35,987 nucleotides of DNA. It comes from a bacterium. Lineage in GTDB: Bacteria > Cyanobacteriota > Vampirovibrionia > Gastranaerophilales > Gastranaerophilaceae. The DNA is taken from the NCBI GenBank assembly GCA_017480425.1, contig JAFVAR010000021.1, forward strand, positions 1 through 35,987, in the 5' to 3' direction. The notes below the pieces were generated by a model. It saw only the letters and a program-made list of their open reading frames with translations. It had not been told where the DNA came from and did no database searches. Each line of letters starts with the position of its first letter. The first letter of the stretch is position 1. Of this stretch, positions 7,987-14,847 are shown in pieces. The translations under genes were made by a program, and so were the position numbers.

Positions 7987-8237
7987 AACAATACACCTTT
8001 ACAAACCTAACTAAATATATAAAGACATTATTCTGCAAAAAATTGCTAAAAAATCGGTAAATTTTTTAATTTTGTAAAATTTCTTAACATTATTTTAAAT
8101 ATAAACTCTCCCTAATGGGATAAAATTTTTTGTATTTATTTAATACAAAAATCTTATAAATAAAATCAGAGAAAAGTTTAATGATAATCAATTTATAACA
8201 TTTTATTATGATATAGAATCCTCATCGCTCAAACCTT

Positions 8238-8282
8238 CCCCTCCTTATTGTTTAAAGCATAATAAAGAGGGGTTTCTTTATT
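8238..8282 (+). terminator. terminator-like hairpin without an upstream gene
   Basis: Stem CCCCTC-C-TTATT (8238-8249) pairs with AATAA-A-GAGGGG (8261-8272) with one C-A mismatch, followed by TTTCTTTATT. It is oriented rightward, yet both flanking genes read leftward. It may end a small RNA. Confidence 0.5.
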
Positions 8283-8304
8283 GAAAATTGACGATTTTAA
8301 TTAA

Positions 8305-8340
8305 ATAAAAAAAATGCCTCAAAAAAGAGGCATTTTTTTA
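8305..8340. terminator. bidirectional rho-independent terminator
   Basis: ATGCCTC (8314-8320), an A6 loop and GAGGCAT (8327-8333) are flanked by an A-run on the left and a T-run on the right. On the minus strand it ends the SIMPL-domain gene, whose stop is at 8355. Confidence 0.85.
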
Positions 8341-8354
8341 TGACAGATTCAGTA

Positions 8355-9110
8355 CTATTTTACAAAATAACTTACGTTTACATTTGCATATACTTTAATT
8401 ACTCCGCTTGAAATTGAAGTCGGAGCTGCTTCTGCAGCTACTCCGGCGGCAGCATCTGCCATCATATTTTTTGCCATATACATTCTTGGCATATGATAAT
8501 TATTATTATCACTGCAACTAATGTCCATTGATTTTATTCCGTCTAATGTCGCTCCCATTGCTTTTGTTGCGATTTGTGCTCTGGTATTAGCTTTTTTAGA
8601 TGCTATTTCTATTAATGAATTGCATTGAGATTCATAATTTGAAACTGAAAAGTTTAAAGAATCTACATTTGTTGCACCTGCTTCAATAGACTTGTCTATC
8701 ATAGTACCGACTTTATCAAGAGATTTTGTATGAACAGTTACTCTGTTTGAAACTTCATATTTATCAAGATTTCTCTTATTGCCGTTATAAGTATAAATAG
8801 GGGATGCATGAAAATCTGATGTTTTTATAAAATCACCGCCTGCGTTATTTATCATTCCTTTAAGTATTGTATAAATTTTATCTGAAATTTCTTTATTTGC
8901 TGCTGTTGCCTTTTGAATAGATTTTGTATCATAAGTTTTTACTGCAAAAGAAATTTCTGCAACATCAGGAGCAACTTCTGTATTAGCGGAAGTGCTCAAT
9001 GAAATATATCCTCGTTCCTTTTCATTGTTTTGTGTTACAGCTAATGTAGACATTGCGGTGCAGCCGCCTATTAGTCCTAAAACTGCTATAAGTGTAAGTA
9101 TTTTTTTCAT
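8355..9110 (-). CDS. SIMPL-domain (DUF541) envelope protein, probable lipoprotein
   Basis: This 251-residue exported protein begins MKKILTLIAVLGLIGGC, a signal peptide with a lipobox-like end at Cys17. The mature part has the SIMPL/DUF541 pattern: ISLSTSANTEVAPDVAEISFAV at the start, a central segment ending KYEVSNRVTVHTKSLDKVGTMID, the AGATNVDSLNFSVSN signature, then a long helix with SKKANTRAQIATKAMG, and a final strand VNVSYFV. SIMPL proteins are periplasmic or surface oligomers of uncertain role. The ribosome binding site AAGGAGG is strong. It is monocistronic, with its own extended -10 promoter and a terminator. Confidence 0.85.
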   Translation of the reverse strand: MKKILTLIAVLGLIGGCTAMSTLAVTQNNEKERGYISLSTSANTEVAPDVAEISFAVKTYDTKSIQKATAANKEISDKIYTILKGMINNAGGDFIKTSDFHASPIYTYNGNKRNLDKYEVSNRVTVHTKSLDKVGTMIDKSIEAGATNVDSLNFSVSNYESQCNSLIEIASKKANTRAQIATKAMGATLDGIKSMDISCSDNNNYHMPRMYMAKNMMADAAAGVAAEAAPTSISSGVIKVYANVNVSYFVK

Positions 9111-9132
9111 ATTGCCTCCTTAATTTTGAACA

Positions 9133-9141
9133 ATTATACCA
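9133..9141 (-). promoter_or_regulatory. extended -10 promoter of the SIMPL gene
   Basis: The minus strand reads TG-G-TATAAT, a perfect extended -10, about 23 nt before the ATG at 9110. No clear -35 is seen, as is common with extended -10 promoters. Transcription would start near 9126. Confidence 0.55.
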
Positions 9142-9216
9142 TGACTTTCGTTTCAAAAAAAAGTTAATTATTGTTAAAATTTTCGAATATATTTTATTTT
9201 TATTCCCTTTTAAGTG

Positions 9217-9222
9217 TATAAT
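9217..9222 (+). promoter_or_regulatory. -10 element ahead of the six-gene envelope cluster
   Basis: TATAAT preceded directly by TG lies 26 nt before the ATG at 9248, with the ribosome binding site AAGGAAG in between. The -35 region is only A/T-rich. This is the only clear promoter-like signal before the cluster running to 14789. Confidence 0.45.
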
Positions 9223-9247
9223 TTACTTAAGGAAGAAGGATTTAATT

Positions 9248-9514
9248 ATGAGTTTAGGAATTATATGTCTTATAGTTACGGTTATAGCTTTCTTTATATT
9301 AAAGAAAATCGTAAGTTTCGGACTTAAAGCTGCTTGCTTTGCGGTGTTAATTGTTGCAGCTGCGGGAACGATATGGATATGCTCTGAAAAACCGGATATG
9401 CATAAACCGTTTTCTTTGGATACAATAGAGTATCTGTTTAAGATAAATAAAGACGGCTCTGTGACAACAACAAAACAAATAACAAGAACAATGAACGGAG
9501 AACAGGTGAAATAA
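9248..9514 (+). CDS. small membrane protein with KPDMHK motif, first gene of envelope cluster
   Basis: This is an 88-residue protein of unknown function. Its hydrophobic N-terminal half has one or two membrane segments (about 2-18 and 24-47), then WICSEKPDMHK and a short polar tail rich in Thr and Lys. The ICxxKPDMHK sequence following a membrane helix recurs in the TonB-like protein encoded at 12848-13666, so the two share a juxtamembrane element. The stop is one base from the next ATG, indicating a tight operon. The reading frame is supported by AAGGAAG/AAGGAT upstream and by that spacing. Confidence 0.75.
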   Translation: MSLGIICLIVTVIAFFILKKIVSFGLKAACFAVLIVAAAGTIWICSEKPDMHKPFSLDTIEYLFKINKDGSVTTTKQITRTMNGEQVK

Positions 9515-9515
9515 T

Positions 9516-10544
9516 ATGAAAAAATTGATTGCACTTTTTATAACAATATTGTACGCTTCAACAAATGCTTGCTTTGCGCTGAGTGAGTTATATTACCTAA
9601 AAAATGTACAGACATCAAATATAAAGCCCATTGTCGATACAAAACTTGCAGATTACGGGTTCAATGTTGTAAAACAAAATCCCTATTATGCTGTTAATCG
9701 AGACGGTGACGATTATGCAGTTGTGATATTACAGCAAAGTGGCAGTAATATGTTTTATTATTATCAATCAGTAAATAATTCGAGACTTAATAACGCAATT
9801 GTTAAAGAAATCAAAAAACAAGATATCGAATGTGAACAATCTTTTAATCAAAGCATAATTGATATTTACAATAACCTTGCAAAAGATGTAATTACAACAA
9901 CAGGTTCTGTAAAAAAATATACATTTGAAGAACCTGAATCAGTTTTTACTCCTCCGCAAGAAGCGACAAAGTCTCAGCAATCAAATGCATTAAAAGGATA
10001 TGTAGGTCAGTTGGCAAGCGGAACAAAAATCAGTATATACTTGCAAAATGCAATTAATACGTCAACTGCTCAAAAAGGTGATCAAGTAATTGGCGTATTA
10101 ACGGGTAATCTCACATATAATAATACAGTGATTGCTCCTCAGGGAAGTCTTGTTTACGGAACTCTTTCAAAAGCAAGAAGTGCAACTTACGGCTCAAGAA
10201 ACGGAAGGGTTATAATAGATTTTAATCAAATAGTAACGCCTGAAAACAAGACTTATGATATATCTACAGAAGAGATAGATTTTTCTGTAACAAATGAAGG
10301 TAAAATTGCTAGATCGGCAAAAAATGCAGTAGTGGGTGCTGCAACAGGTGCTCTTATCGGAATGCTATTTGCGGCTCTCACGGATCACAGTGTCGCAAGA
10401 GGAGCGGCGATTGGCGCCGGTATGGGAGCAGGCTCCTCTGTTATACATTCAACAGCTGAAAGGGGTGTTGATGCGGAAATTCCTTCATTTACAGAACTGG
10501 AAATTACGCTTTCACAACCGCTAAATATATCAGTTAGTTATTAA
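9516..10544 (+). CDS. exported protein with TrbI/VirB10-like domain and glycine zipper
   Basis: This 342-residue protein has a signal peptide (about 1-21, ending CFA). The N-terminal half (about 22-150) is unfamiliar. The C-terminal half resembles the beta-rich TrbI/VirB10 C-terminal fold: GQLASGTKISIYLQNAIN, then KGDQVIGVLTGNLTYN, then VIAPQGSLVYGTLSKARS, then GRVIIDFNQIVTPE. A glycine-zipper segment follows (GAATGALIGMLFAALTDH and GAAIGAGMGAG, about 275-310). VirB10-type domains form or line outer-membrane channels in type IV secretion, but no VirB4, VirB8 or VirB9 partner is seen here. The fold call comes from sequence pattern and is moderate; a channel or envelope-spanning role is inference. 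Confidence 0.65.
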   Translation: MKKLIALFITILYASTNACFALSELYYLKNVQTSNIKPIVDTKLADYGFNVVKQNPYYAVNRDGDDYAVVILQQSGSNMFYYYQSVNNSRLNNAIVKEIKKQDIECEQSFNQSIIDIYNNLAKDVITTTGSVKKYTFEEPESVFTPPQEATKSQQSNALKGYVGQLASGTKISIYLQNAINTSTAQKGDQVIGVLTGNLTYNNTVIAPQGSLVYGTLSKARSATYGSRNGRVIIDFNQIVTPENKTYDISTEEIDFSVTNEGKIARSAKNAVVGAATGALIGMLFAALTDHSVARGAAIGAGMGAGSSVIHSTAERGVDAEIPSFTELEITLSQPLNISVSY

Positions 10545-10568
10545 TATAAATAAAAGGGAAATAATAAA

Positions 10569-11237
10569 ATGAATAAAAGGTTAATTACGATAGGATTATT
10601 GATATTAGGGATTGCAATTATTGGCAAGCTTTTGTTTGTTGCGGCTAAAAACATAAAAGTAGATGATTTCCACAAGGCTGCTGTTATATTTGTTATAGAT
10701 TCTTCTGCTTCAAATCAGAAAATGCTTCCTGACGAAATAAGATATACTAAGTCACTTTGTTCAATTCTGGATCCGGAAGATGAAATAAAGATTTTGAAAG
10801 TTTCGGAAGAATCATATTTGATATATGAAGGATCGCCAAGTAATACAAAAGGGATTACAAAAGCAGTTGAGGCATTCACGCAATATAATGCAAAAGACTA
10901 CGGAACTGCATACGGACAAGGACTAAAAAAAGCACTTGATCATTGCTTAACAATGAAAAAAGAGGGTTATGTTCCGGCAGTTGTTATAATTGGTGATTTG
11001 GAAAATGAAGGTGCAATCGAAAAACAAATTAACTGGAATACTCTGCCTGACAATATTAAATCAGTTCAGGAATATATACCTGAACTTGCAATGATGTTTG
11101 TATATGCTCATCCTGAAAAATTGGATTTAGTGAAAACAAAACTTAATCCTGTTTTAGGTGAAAAGAAGCTAATTGTTGCAAACGAAACAAACGTTGATAA
11201 AGCAAACAGAAGATTTTTGGAAGCAATCGGAAGATAA
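10569..11237 (+). CDS. membrane-anchored von Willebrand factor A-like protein
   Basis: This 222-residue protein has one N-terminal membrane segment (about 5-25) and then a VWA-like domain. The metal-ion-dependent adhesion site is complete: D-x-S-x-S at Asp44/Ser46/Ser48 (FVIDSSAS), a Thr in DYGTAYG (Thr113), and an Asp in VIIGDLENEG (Asp143). VWA domains bind protein partners through a bound metal and are common in assembly or surface complexes. The ribosome binding site is AAGGGAA. It lies 24 nt after the VirB10-like gene and 12 nt before the polytopic protein gene, so it is in the same operon. The partner is unknown. Confidence 0.8.
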   Translation: MNKRLITIGLLILGIAIIGKLLFVAAKNIKVDDFHKAAVIFVIDSSASNQKMLPDEIRYTKSLCSILDPEDEIKILKVSEESYLIYEGSPSNTKGITKAVEAFTQYNAKDYGTAYGQGLKKALDHCLTMKKEGYVPAVVIIGDLENEGAIEKQINWNTLPDNIKSVQEYIPELAMMFVYAHPEKLDLVKTKLNPVLGEKKLIVANETNVDKANRRFLEAIGR

Positions 11238-11249
11238 GGAGTTTAATAT

Positions 11250-12845
11250 ATGGCATTTACAATAATTACAAAAAGCGGCGAAAAAACATTTGCAGATAAA
11301 GAATTGGTAAATATTTCATCAAAAGCCGGTGCAGATTATCAAATTGATTTTGGATTTCCGTTTTTGTTAACAGTGCAGTTTGATATGCAAACAAACAAAT
11401 GCATTTTGTTGAATCAATTCAATAATCAAAAATTTTTATTCAAGGGAAAGCCAATACCGGCTAAACTTGATATAGATAAGGTATGCAAAATTATGGTTGA
11501 CGGAAGTGATGAATATATAACAATAAAAGTAATAGGTTCTACTACAAGCAGGAATGTAGTTGAGGAAAATATTACGGAAGAAGATATTAAGGCAATTTAC
11601 GGTAATGATGTTAATGCAGCGGCAAAACTTAAAATAGAAAAAAGAAAAAGTGAAATAGAAGAAGCACGTGTTGCAATTATCAAAGAAGTTGGTGCAAGAA
11701 TCGGAGGTTTAAAACGTAAAATATCGATGAATTCAAAGAGCGGAATAGTTTTGCACCTTGCGCTATTATTTGCGTCTCTTGTGTGTGCGTTTGGTGTTTC
11801 AAATTATTTAACAGGACTTCCTCTCGCAGATGCCGGAAGCATTGTTCAAATGCCTACAAACATGAAACTTATATTTGTTTATGCTCTTATAATCTATGGA
11901 GTAGGCTTAGTATTTAAGCAGGGTATTTTCTTATATTTGCAGAACAAACTGGGAGAAGATACAATAACATCTAAAATTGCAGATAAATTTATGATAGTTT
12001 TATCATTAGTATTTTATTCCGCAATATATTTGATTAACGTTCTTTATTATATTTCACCAAAAACGTTTCCTGTATTTGCGGTTTTAATTTCATTGTTCTT
12101 TGTTGGTACAGCTTCAACATTAGCACTTGCATGCGGATATTATAAAAACAACAATACAGAATTGAAAAGTGAATTAGACGAAATAGAATACAGAGAAGAC
12201 TTTGAACACGTTATAAAAGAATATCAACAATGGATTGAAAGATTTGTAAATACAATGAGCCATACTAAAATTGCAAACATGAAAGACAGATTATTCAATT
12301 TACAAATCAAATCAGTAGGGGAAATTCTTTTAGGAATTATTACTGCACCGTTTTTAGCGTACGGTGTTTCTAATACTCTGGCAATGTGTTTCCCGGAAGC
12401 GGCAGGATGGATGAGAATTTCAGGTTTAAGATTAAGTCCGATATTCTTGACACTTGCTACATTCTTAATTATTTTTGCATTTTTCTCATTTGTAAACGGA
12501 TTTTTATGCAGCAGAAAGGTTCAAGCTTCTAACGTATTAAAACAAGACGGTTTTAGCAATTATATGCAGCATGGTGTTGAAATTTACGGTCTTGAAGGAG
12601 TAAAGAGACTTGACAGAGAAATGCGTCGTTCATTTATAATTGGACTTGCAATTATAGTAATAGAATTTACGATGAATATTTCATACTTTATGGGTGAGAT
12701 TGGCGGAGATTTGACAGGTATGGTTACAAGTTTACTGGCAGCACTTGTTCCGACTGCGCTATTAATTGCGGAAACATATATGTTAAGTAATACTAAATTT
12801 GAAACATTTGCTTGTGAAGAAATCATTGCAAAAATAGACAGATAG
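11250..12845 (+). CDS. polytopic membrane protein with FHA-like N-terminal domain
   Basis: I do not recognise this 531-residue protein. Residues 1-100 are beta-rich and read like an FHA-type domain (ITKSGEKTFADKELVNIS, then a glycine-aspartate turn, LLNQFNNQKFLFKGKPIPAK, KIMVDGSDEYITIKVIG), comparable in pattern to the FHA domains of type VII secretion EssC. A charged helix follows (about 110-160). About eight membrane segments are visible near 165-187, 205-225, 247-267, 273-295, 360-383, 397-420, 465-485 and 490-512. A cytoplasmic, helical, charged loop lies at about 300-355. The FHA resemblance is my inference. It is the largest integral-membrane component of the cluster and may be its scaffold. 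The ribosome binding site AAGGAG is good. Confidence 0.75.
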   Translation: MAFTIITKSGEKTFADKELVNISSKAGADYQIDFGFPFLLTVQFDMQTNKCILLNQFNNQKFLFKGKPIPAKLDIDKVCKIMVDGSDEYITIKVIGSTTSRNVVEENITEEDIKAIYGNDVNAAAKLKIEKRKSEIEEARVAIIKEVGARIGGLKRKISMNSKSGIVLHLALLFASLVCAFGVSNYLTGLPLADAGSIVQMPTNMKLIFVYALIIYGVGLVFKQGIFLYLQNKLGEDTITSKIADKFMIVLSLVFYSAIYLINVLYYISPKTFPVFAVLISLFFVGTASTLALACGYYKNNNTELKSELDEIEYREDFEHVIKEYQQWIERFVNTMSHTKIANMKDRLFNLQIKSVGEILLGIITAPFLAYGVSNTLAMCFPEAAGWMRISGLRLSPIFLTLATFLIIFAFFSFVNGFLCSRKVQASNVLKQDGFSNYMQHGVEIYGLEGVKRLDREMRRSFIIGLAIIVIEFTMNISYFMGEIGGDLTGMVTSLLAALVPTALLIAETYMLSNTKFETFACEEIIAKIDR

Positions 12846-12847
12846 TT

Positions 12848-13666
12848 ATGAAAATTATATTAAATATACTGCTCATAGCGCTTGTTGTTGCAACAGCAGC
12901 AATATGCATTACAAAACCTGATATGCACAAAACTCTTGTTGTGTATGATTCTGCATACACAATTGTTCCGGAAAAAAAGGTTGAGATTGAAAAAGAAGTT
13001 ATTCCTATAATGGAAAGACCTGCTCAACAAAAGCCTGAGGTTAAAACTATAGATAAAGCCGTTAGACAAGTTGTTCAAACTCCGGTGAAAACTGTGCAAC
13101 CGCAAAAAACTGTAGTAAAACAAACAGTACACAAACCGCAGGTGCAGACAGTAAAAACCGTAACTACTGCAAAGCCTCAAAATGTCACACAGCAAAAAGT
13201 TTCTGCACAGCTTCCTAAGGCAGAGACTAACAAGGTTAGTGAGACAAAAAAAGTCGAACCTGTAGTTGTTAAAACAGTTACAGAAGTCCCTGCTGTAAAA
13301 ATGTTAACTCAACAAGAAGAAATTATAGCTTGGAATAAGTGGCGTTCAAATGTTCAAAATAAAATAATGCAAGACGTAAAGCTGCCTCTAATGCCAAACG
13401 GTACAACATTTAAGTTTACGTTCACAGTTGATAAATATGGTAAGGTATCAAATGTTCAAACCTGGGCAGAGCCTTCTAATTATACGCCATATGCAATTCA
13501 GTACATTGCGCCTGTAATAAGAAGTTATCAGGGGCGTGCAATTCTTAGCTTCCCGCAAGGGTCTTCAAGAATAACGACAGATGTAAAAGGCGGTTGGAAA
13601 ATTTCTGAGAACGAAAAATACAGCAGTCCTAAAGATTATAATGATGTAGAAAAGGTTACAAGGTAA
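12848..13666 (+). CDS. TonB/TolA-like periplasm-spanning protein with KPDMHK motif
   Basis: This 272-residue protein has one N-terminal membrane helix (about 3-21), then AICITKPDMHK, the same juxtamembrane element as in the cluster's first protein. A long extended region rich in Lys, Val, Thr, Pro and Gln follows (about 40-150, repeated PQKTVVKQ/KPQVQTVKT-type units). The C-terminal domain (about 160-255) is of TonB/TolA type: WNKWRSNVQNKIMQDVKLPL, then GTTFKFTFTVDKYGKVSNVQTW, then the tail helix. This is the architecture of a protein that crosses the periplasm to contact an outer-membrane partner. The start is 3 nt after the previous stop with no obvious ribosome binding site, indicating coupling. 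No ExbB/ExbD lies nearby. Confidence 0.75.
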   Translation: MKIILNILLIALVVATAAICITKPDMHKTLVVYDSAYTIVPEKKVEIEKEVIPIMERPAQQKPEVKTIDKAVRQVVQTPVKTVQPQKTVVKQTVHKPQVQTVKTVTTAKPQNVTQQKVSAQLPKAETNKVSETKKVEPVVVKTVTEVPAVKMLTQQEEIIAWNKWRSNVQNKIMQDVKLPLMPNGTTFKFTFTVDKYGKVSNVQTWAEPSNYTPYAIQYIAPVIRSYQGRAILSFPQGSSRITTDVKGGWKISENEKYSSPKDYNDVEKVTR

Positions 13667-13670
13667 ATAA

Positions 13671-14789
13671 ATGTATAAGTGTAAAGAATGCGGATGTGAA
13701 TTTGAAACAAAACCTGATTATTGTGATTGCGGAAATGATGAATTTGAGCTTGTTGTGGCTCAAAGCGAATCAATTATTAATGTAGAAGAAAAAAACAAAA
13801 CTAATGTAGTTGCCGAACACCAAGAACTTAAAATTCAACCTGCTCAACAGTTAAACACAAATTATTCGGAAAATTTTGTAAAAAGACAACTGTCAATTAA
13901 AAACAATATACTAAGATTAATTGATCCGATTTCAGGATTTATTTTTGCAACGTGTCTCATCTTATCTATTGTAATTGCTTTTTATCCCGTAAAAATTATA
14001 GAAACAGAAAATGTATCAGCGGATAATCATAATCAAAAAACGACAAAATCAATTCCTGCAATTGATAAGTTTTGGAACAATTCAACAGAGGGTTTAGTCG
14101 CTGAACCAATTAAGGTAGAAGAACCAAAAATAGAAATAAATATTCCTAAACAAATACAAAAAGTTGTTTCGGAGTCAAAAAGCAGTAATCCACAGGTTAA
14201 AACAAGTAATGTAAAACCATCTGTTTCAAAAACTCAAACTGTAAATAAACCGCAAGTTAAACCTGTTACTGCTACAAAAGCGGTAAAACCGGCTCAACAG
14301 ACAAAAACTCAGCCTGTTCAAAATAAACCTGTTCAAACAGCAACTTCTTCGGTTAAACCAACTGCAAAAACTGCAACACAAGAAACAAAACCGGCTCAGA
14401 CTTCGTCTCCGCAGCAGCCAAAAACAACAGTTGTAACGTTGCAAAAAAATCCCGTAGTATCGACTGTAGAACAAGTAAACAATGCTGCGCTAAAACAAGA
14501 ACTTGCAAGTTATAAAATTTCATTAAGAAATACGATTGGTAAAAAAATTGATTTTACAAAAGTCGTAGGAGACGGGAGTTGTACCGTTGCATTTAAAATA
14601 GATTCAAACGGTAAGTTAATCAATCGTTCTTTTTCGAAACAATCATCAAATATGACATTAAATGACGCAGTTTATGCAGCAGTAATGTCGACACCAACTT
14701 TTAATCCGCCTCCAAGCGGTTATAAAAACGAAACTTTAAATCTTAATATAAGATTTTATAGCGGAAATTTTGAGATTTCTCTTCCGTAG
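13671..14789 (+). CDS. zinc-ribbon plus TonB/TolA-like membrane protein
   Basis: This 372-residue protein starts with a cytoplasmic zinc ribbon (CKECGCE and CDCGNDE, about residues 4-24). One membrane helix lies at about 86-104 (GFIFATCLILSIVIAFYPV). A long Gln/Lys/Thr/Pro-rich spacer (about 155-270) has repeated QTKPVQ-like units. The C-terminal TonB/TolA-like domain (about 275-365) includes LRNTIGKKIDF, GSCTVAFKIDSNGKLIN and PTFNPPPSGYK. It has the same overall plan as the preceding gene but adds a cytoplasmic metal-binding head, so the two may form a pair. The ATG is 5 nt after the previous stop, preceded by AAGGT. It is the last gene of the cluster, and no terminator is seen behind it. 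Confidence 0.75.
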   Translation: MYKCKECGCEFETKPDYCDCGNDEFELVVAQSESIINVEEKNKTNVVAEHQELKIQPAQQLNTNYSENFVKRQLSIKNNILRLIDPISGFIFATCLILSIVIAFYPVKIIETENVSADNHNQKTTKSIPAIDKFWNNSTEGLVAEPIKVEEPKIEINIPKQIQKVVSESKSSNPQVKTSNVKPSVSKTQTVNKPQVKPVTATKAVKPAQQTKTQPVQNKPVQTATSSVKPTAKTATQETKPAQTSSPQQPKTTVVTLQKNPVVSTVEQVNNAALKQELASYKISLRNTIGKKIDFTKVVGDGSCTVAFKIDSNGKLINRSFSKQSSNMTLNDAVYAAVMSTPTFNPPPSGYKNETLNLNIRFYSGNFEISLP

Positions 14790-14847
14790 AGATAAACTGG
14801 AAATCATATTTCAAGCGTGATATTATAGACACAACAGAGGAATTTGA

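Larger units (their letters stand above)
7987..8354. other. intergenic region with hairpins, possible small RNA
   Basis: No protein gene is credible here. The stretch contains an AT-only hairpin (TTTTTGTATT 8127-8136 with AATACAAAAA 8142-8151), a rightward terminator-like hairpin (8238-8282) with no gene in front of it, and a bidirectional terminator (8305-8340). A TATGAT at 8207-8212 could be the -10 of a very short transcript ending at the first terminator. Confidence 0.5.

Noticed and set aside
9516..10544. Remnant of a conjugative type IV secretion system
   Set aside because: Only the TrbI/VirB10-like domain is present; no ATPase, relaxase, VirB8/VirB9 or mobility gene lies nearby, and the gene fits tightly in a different cluster.
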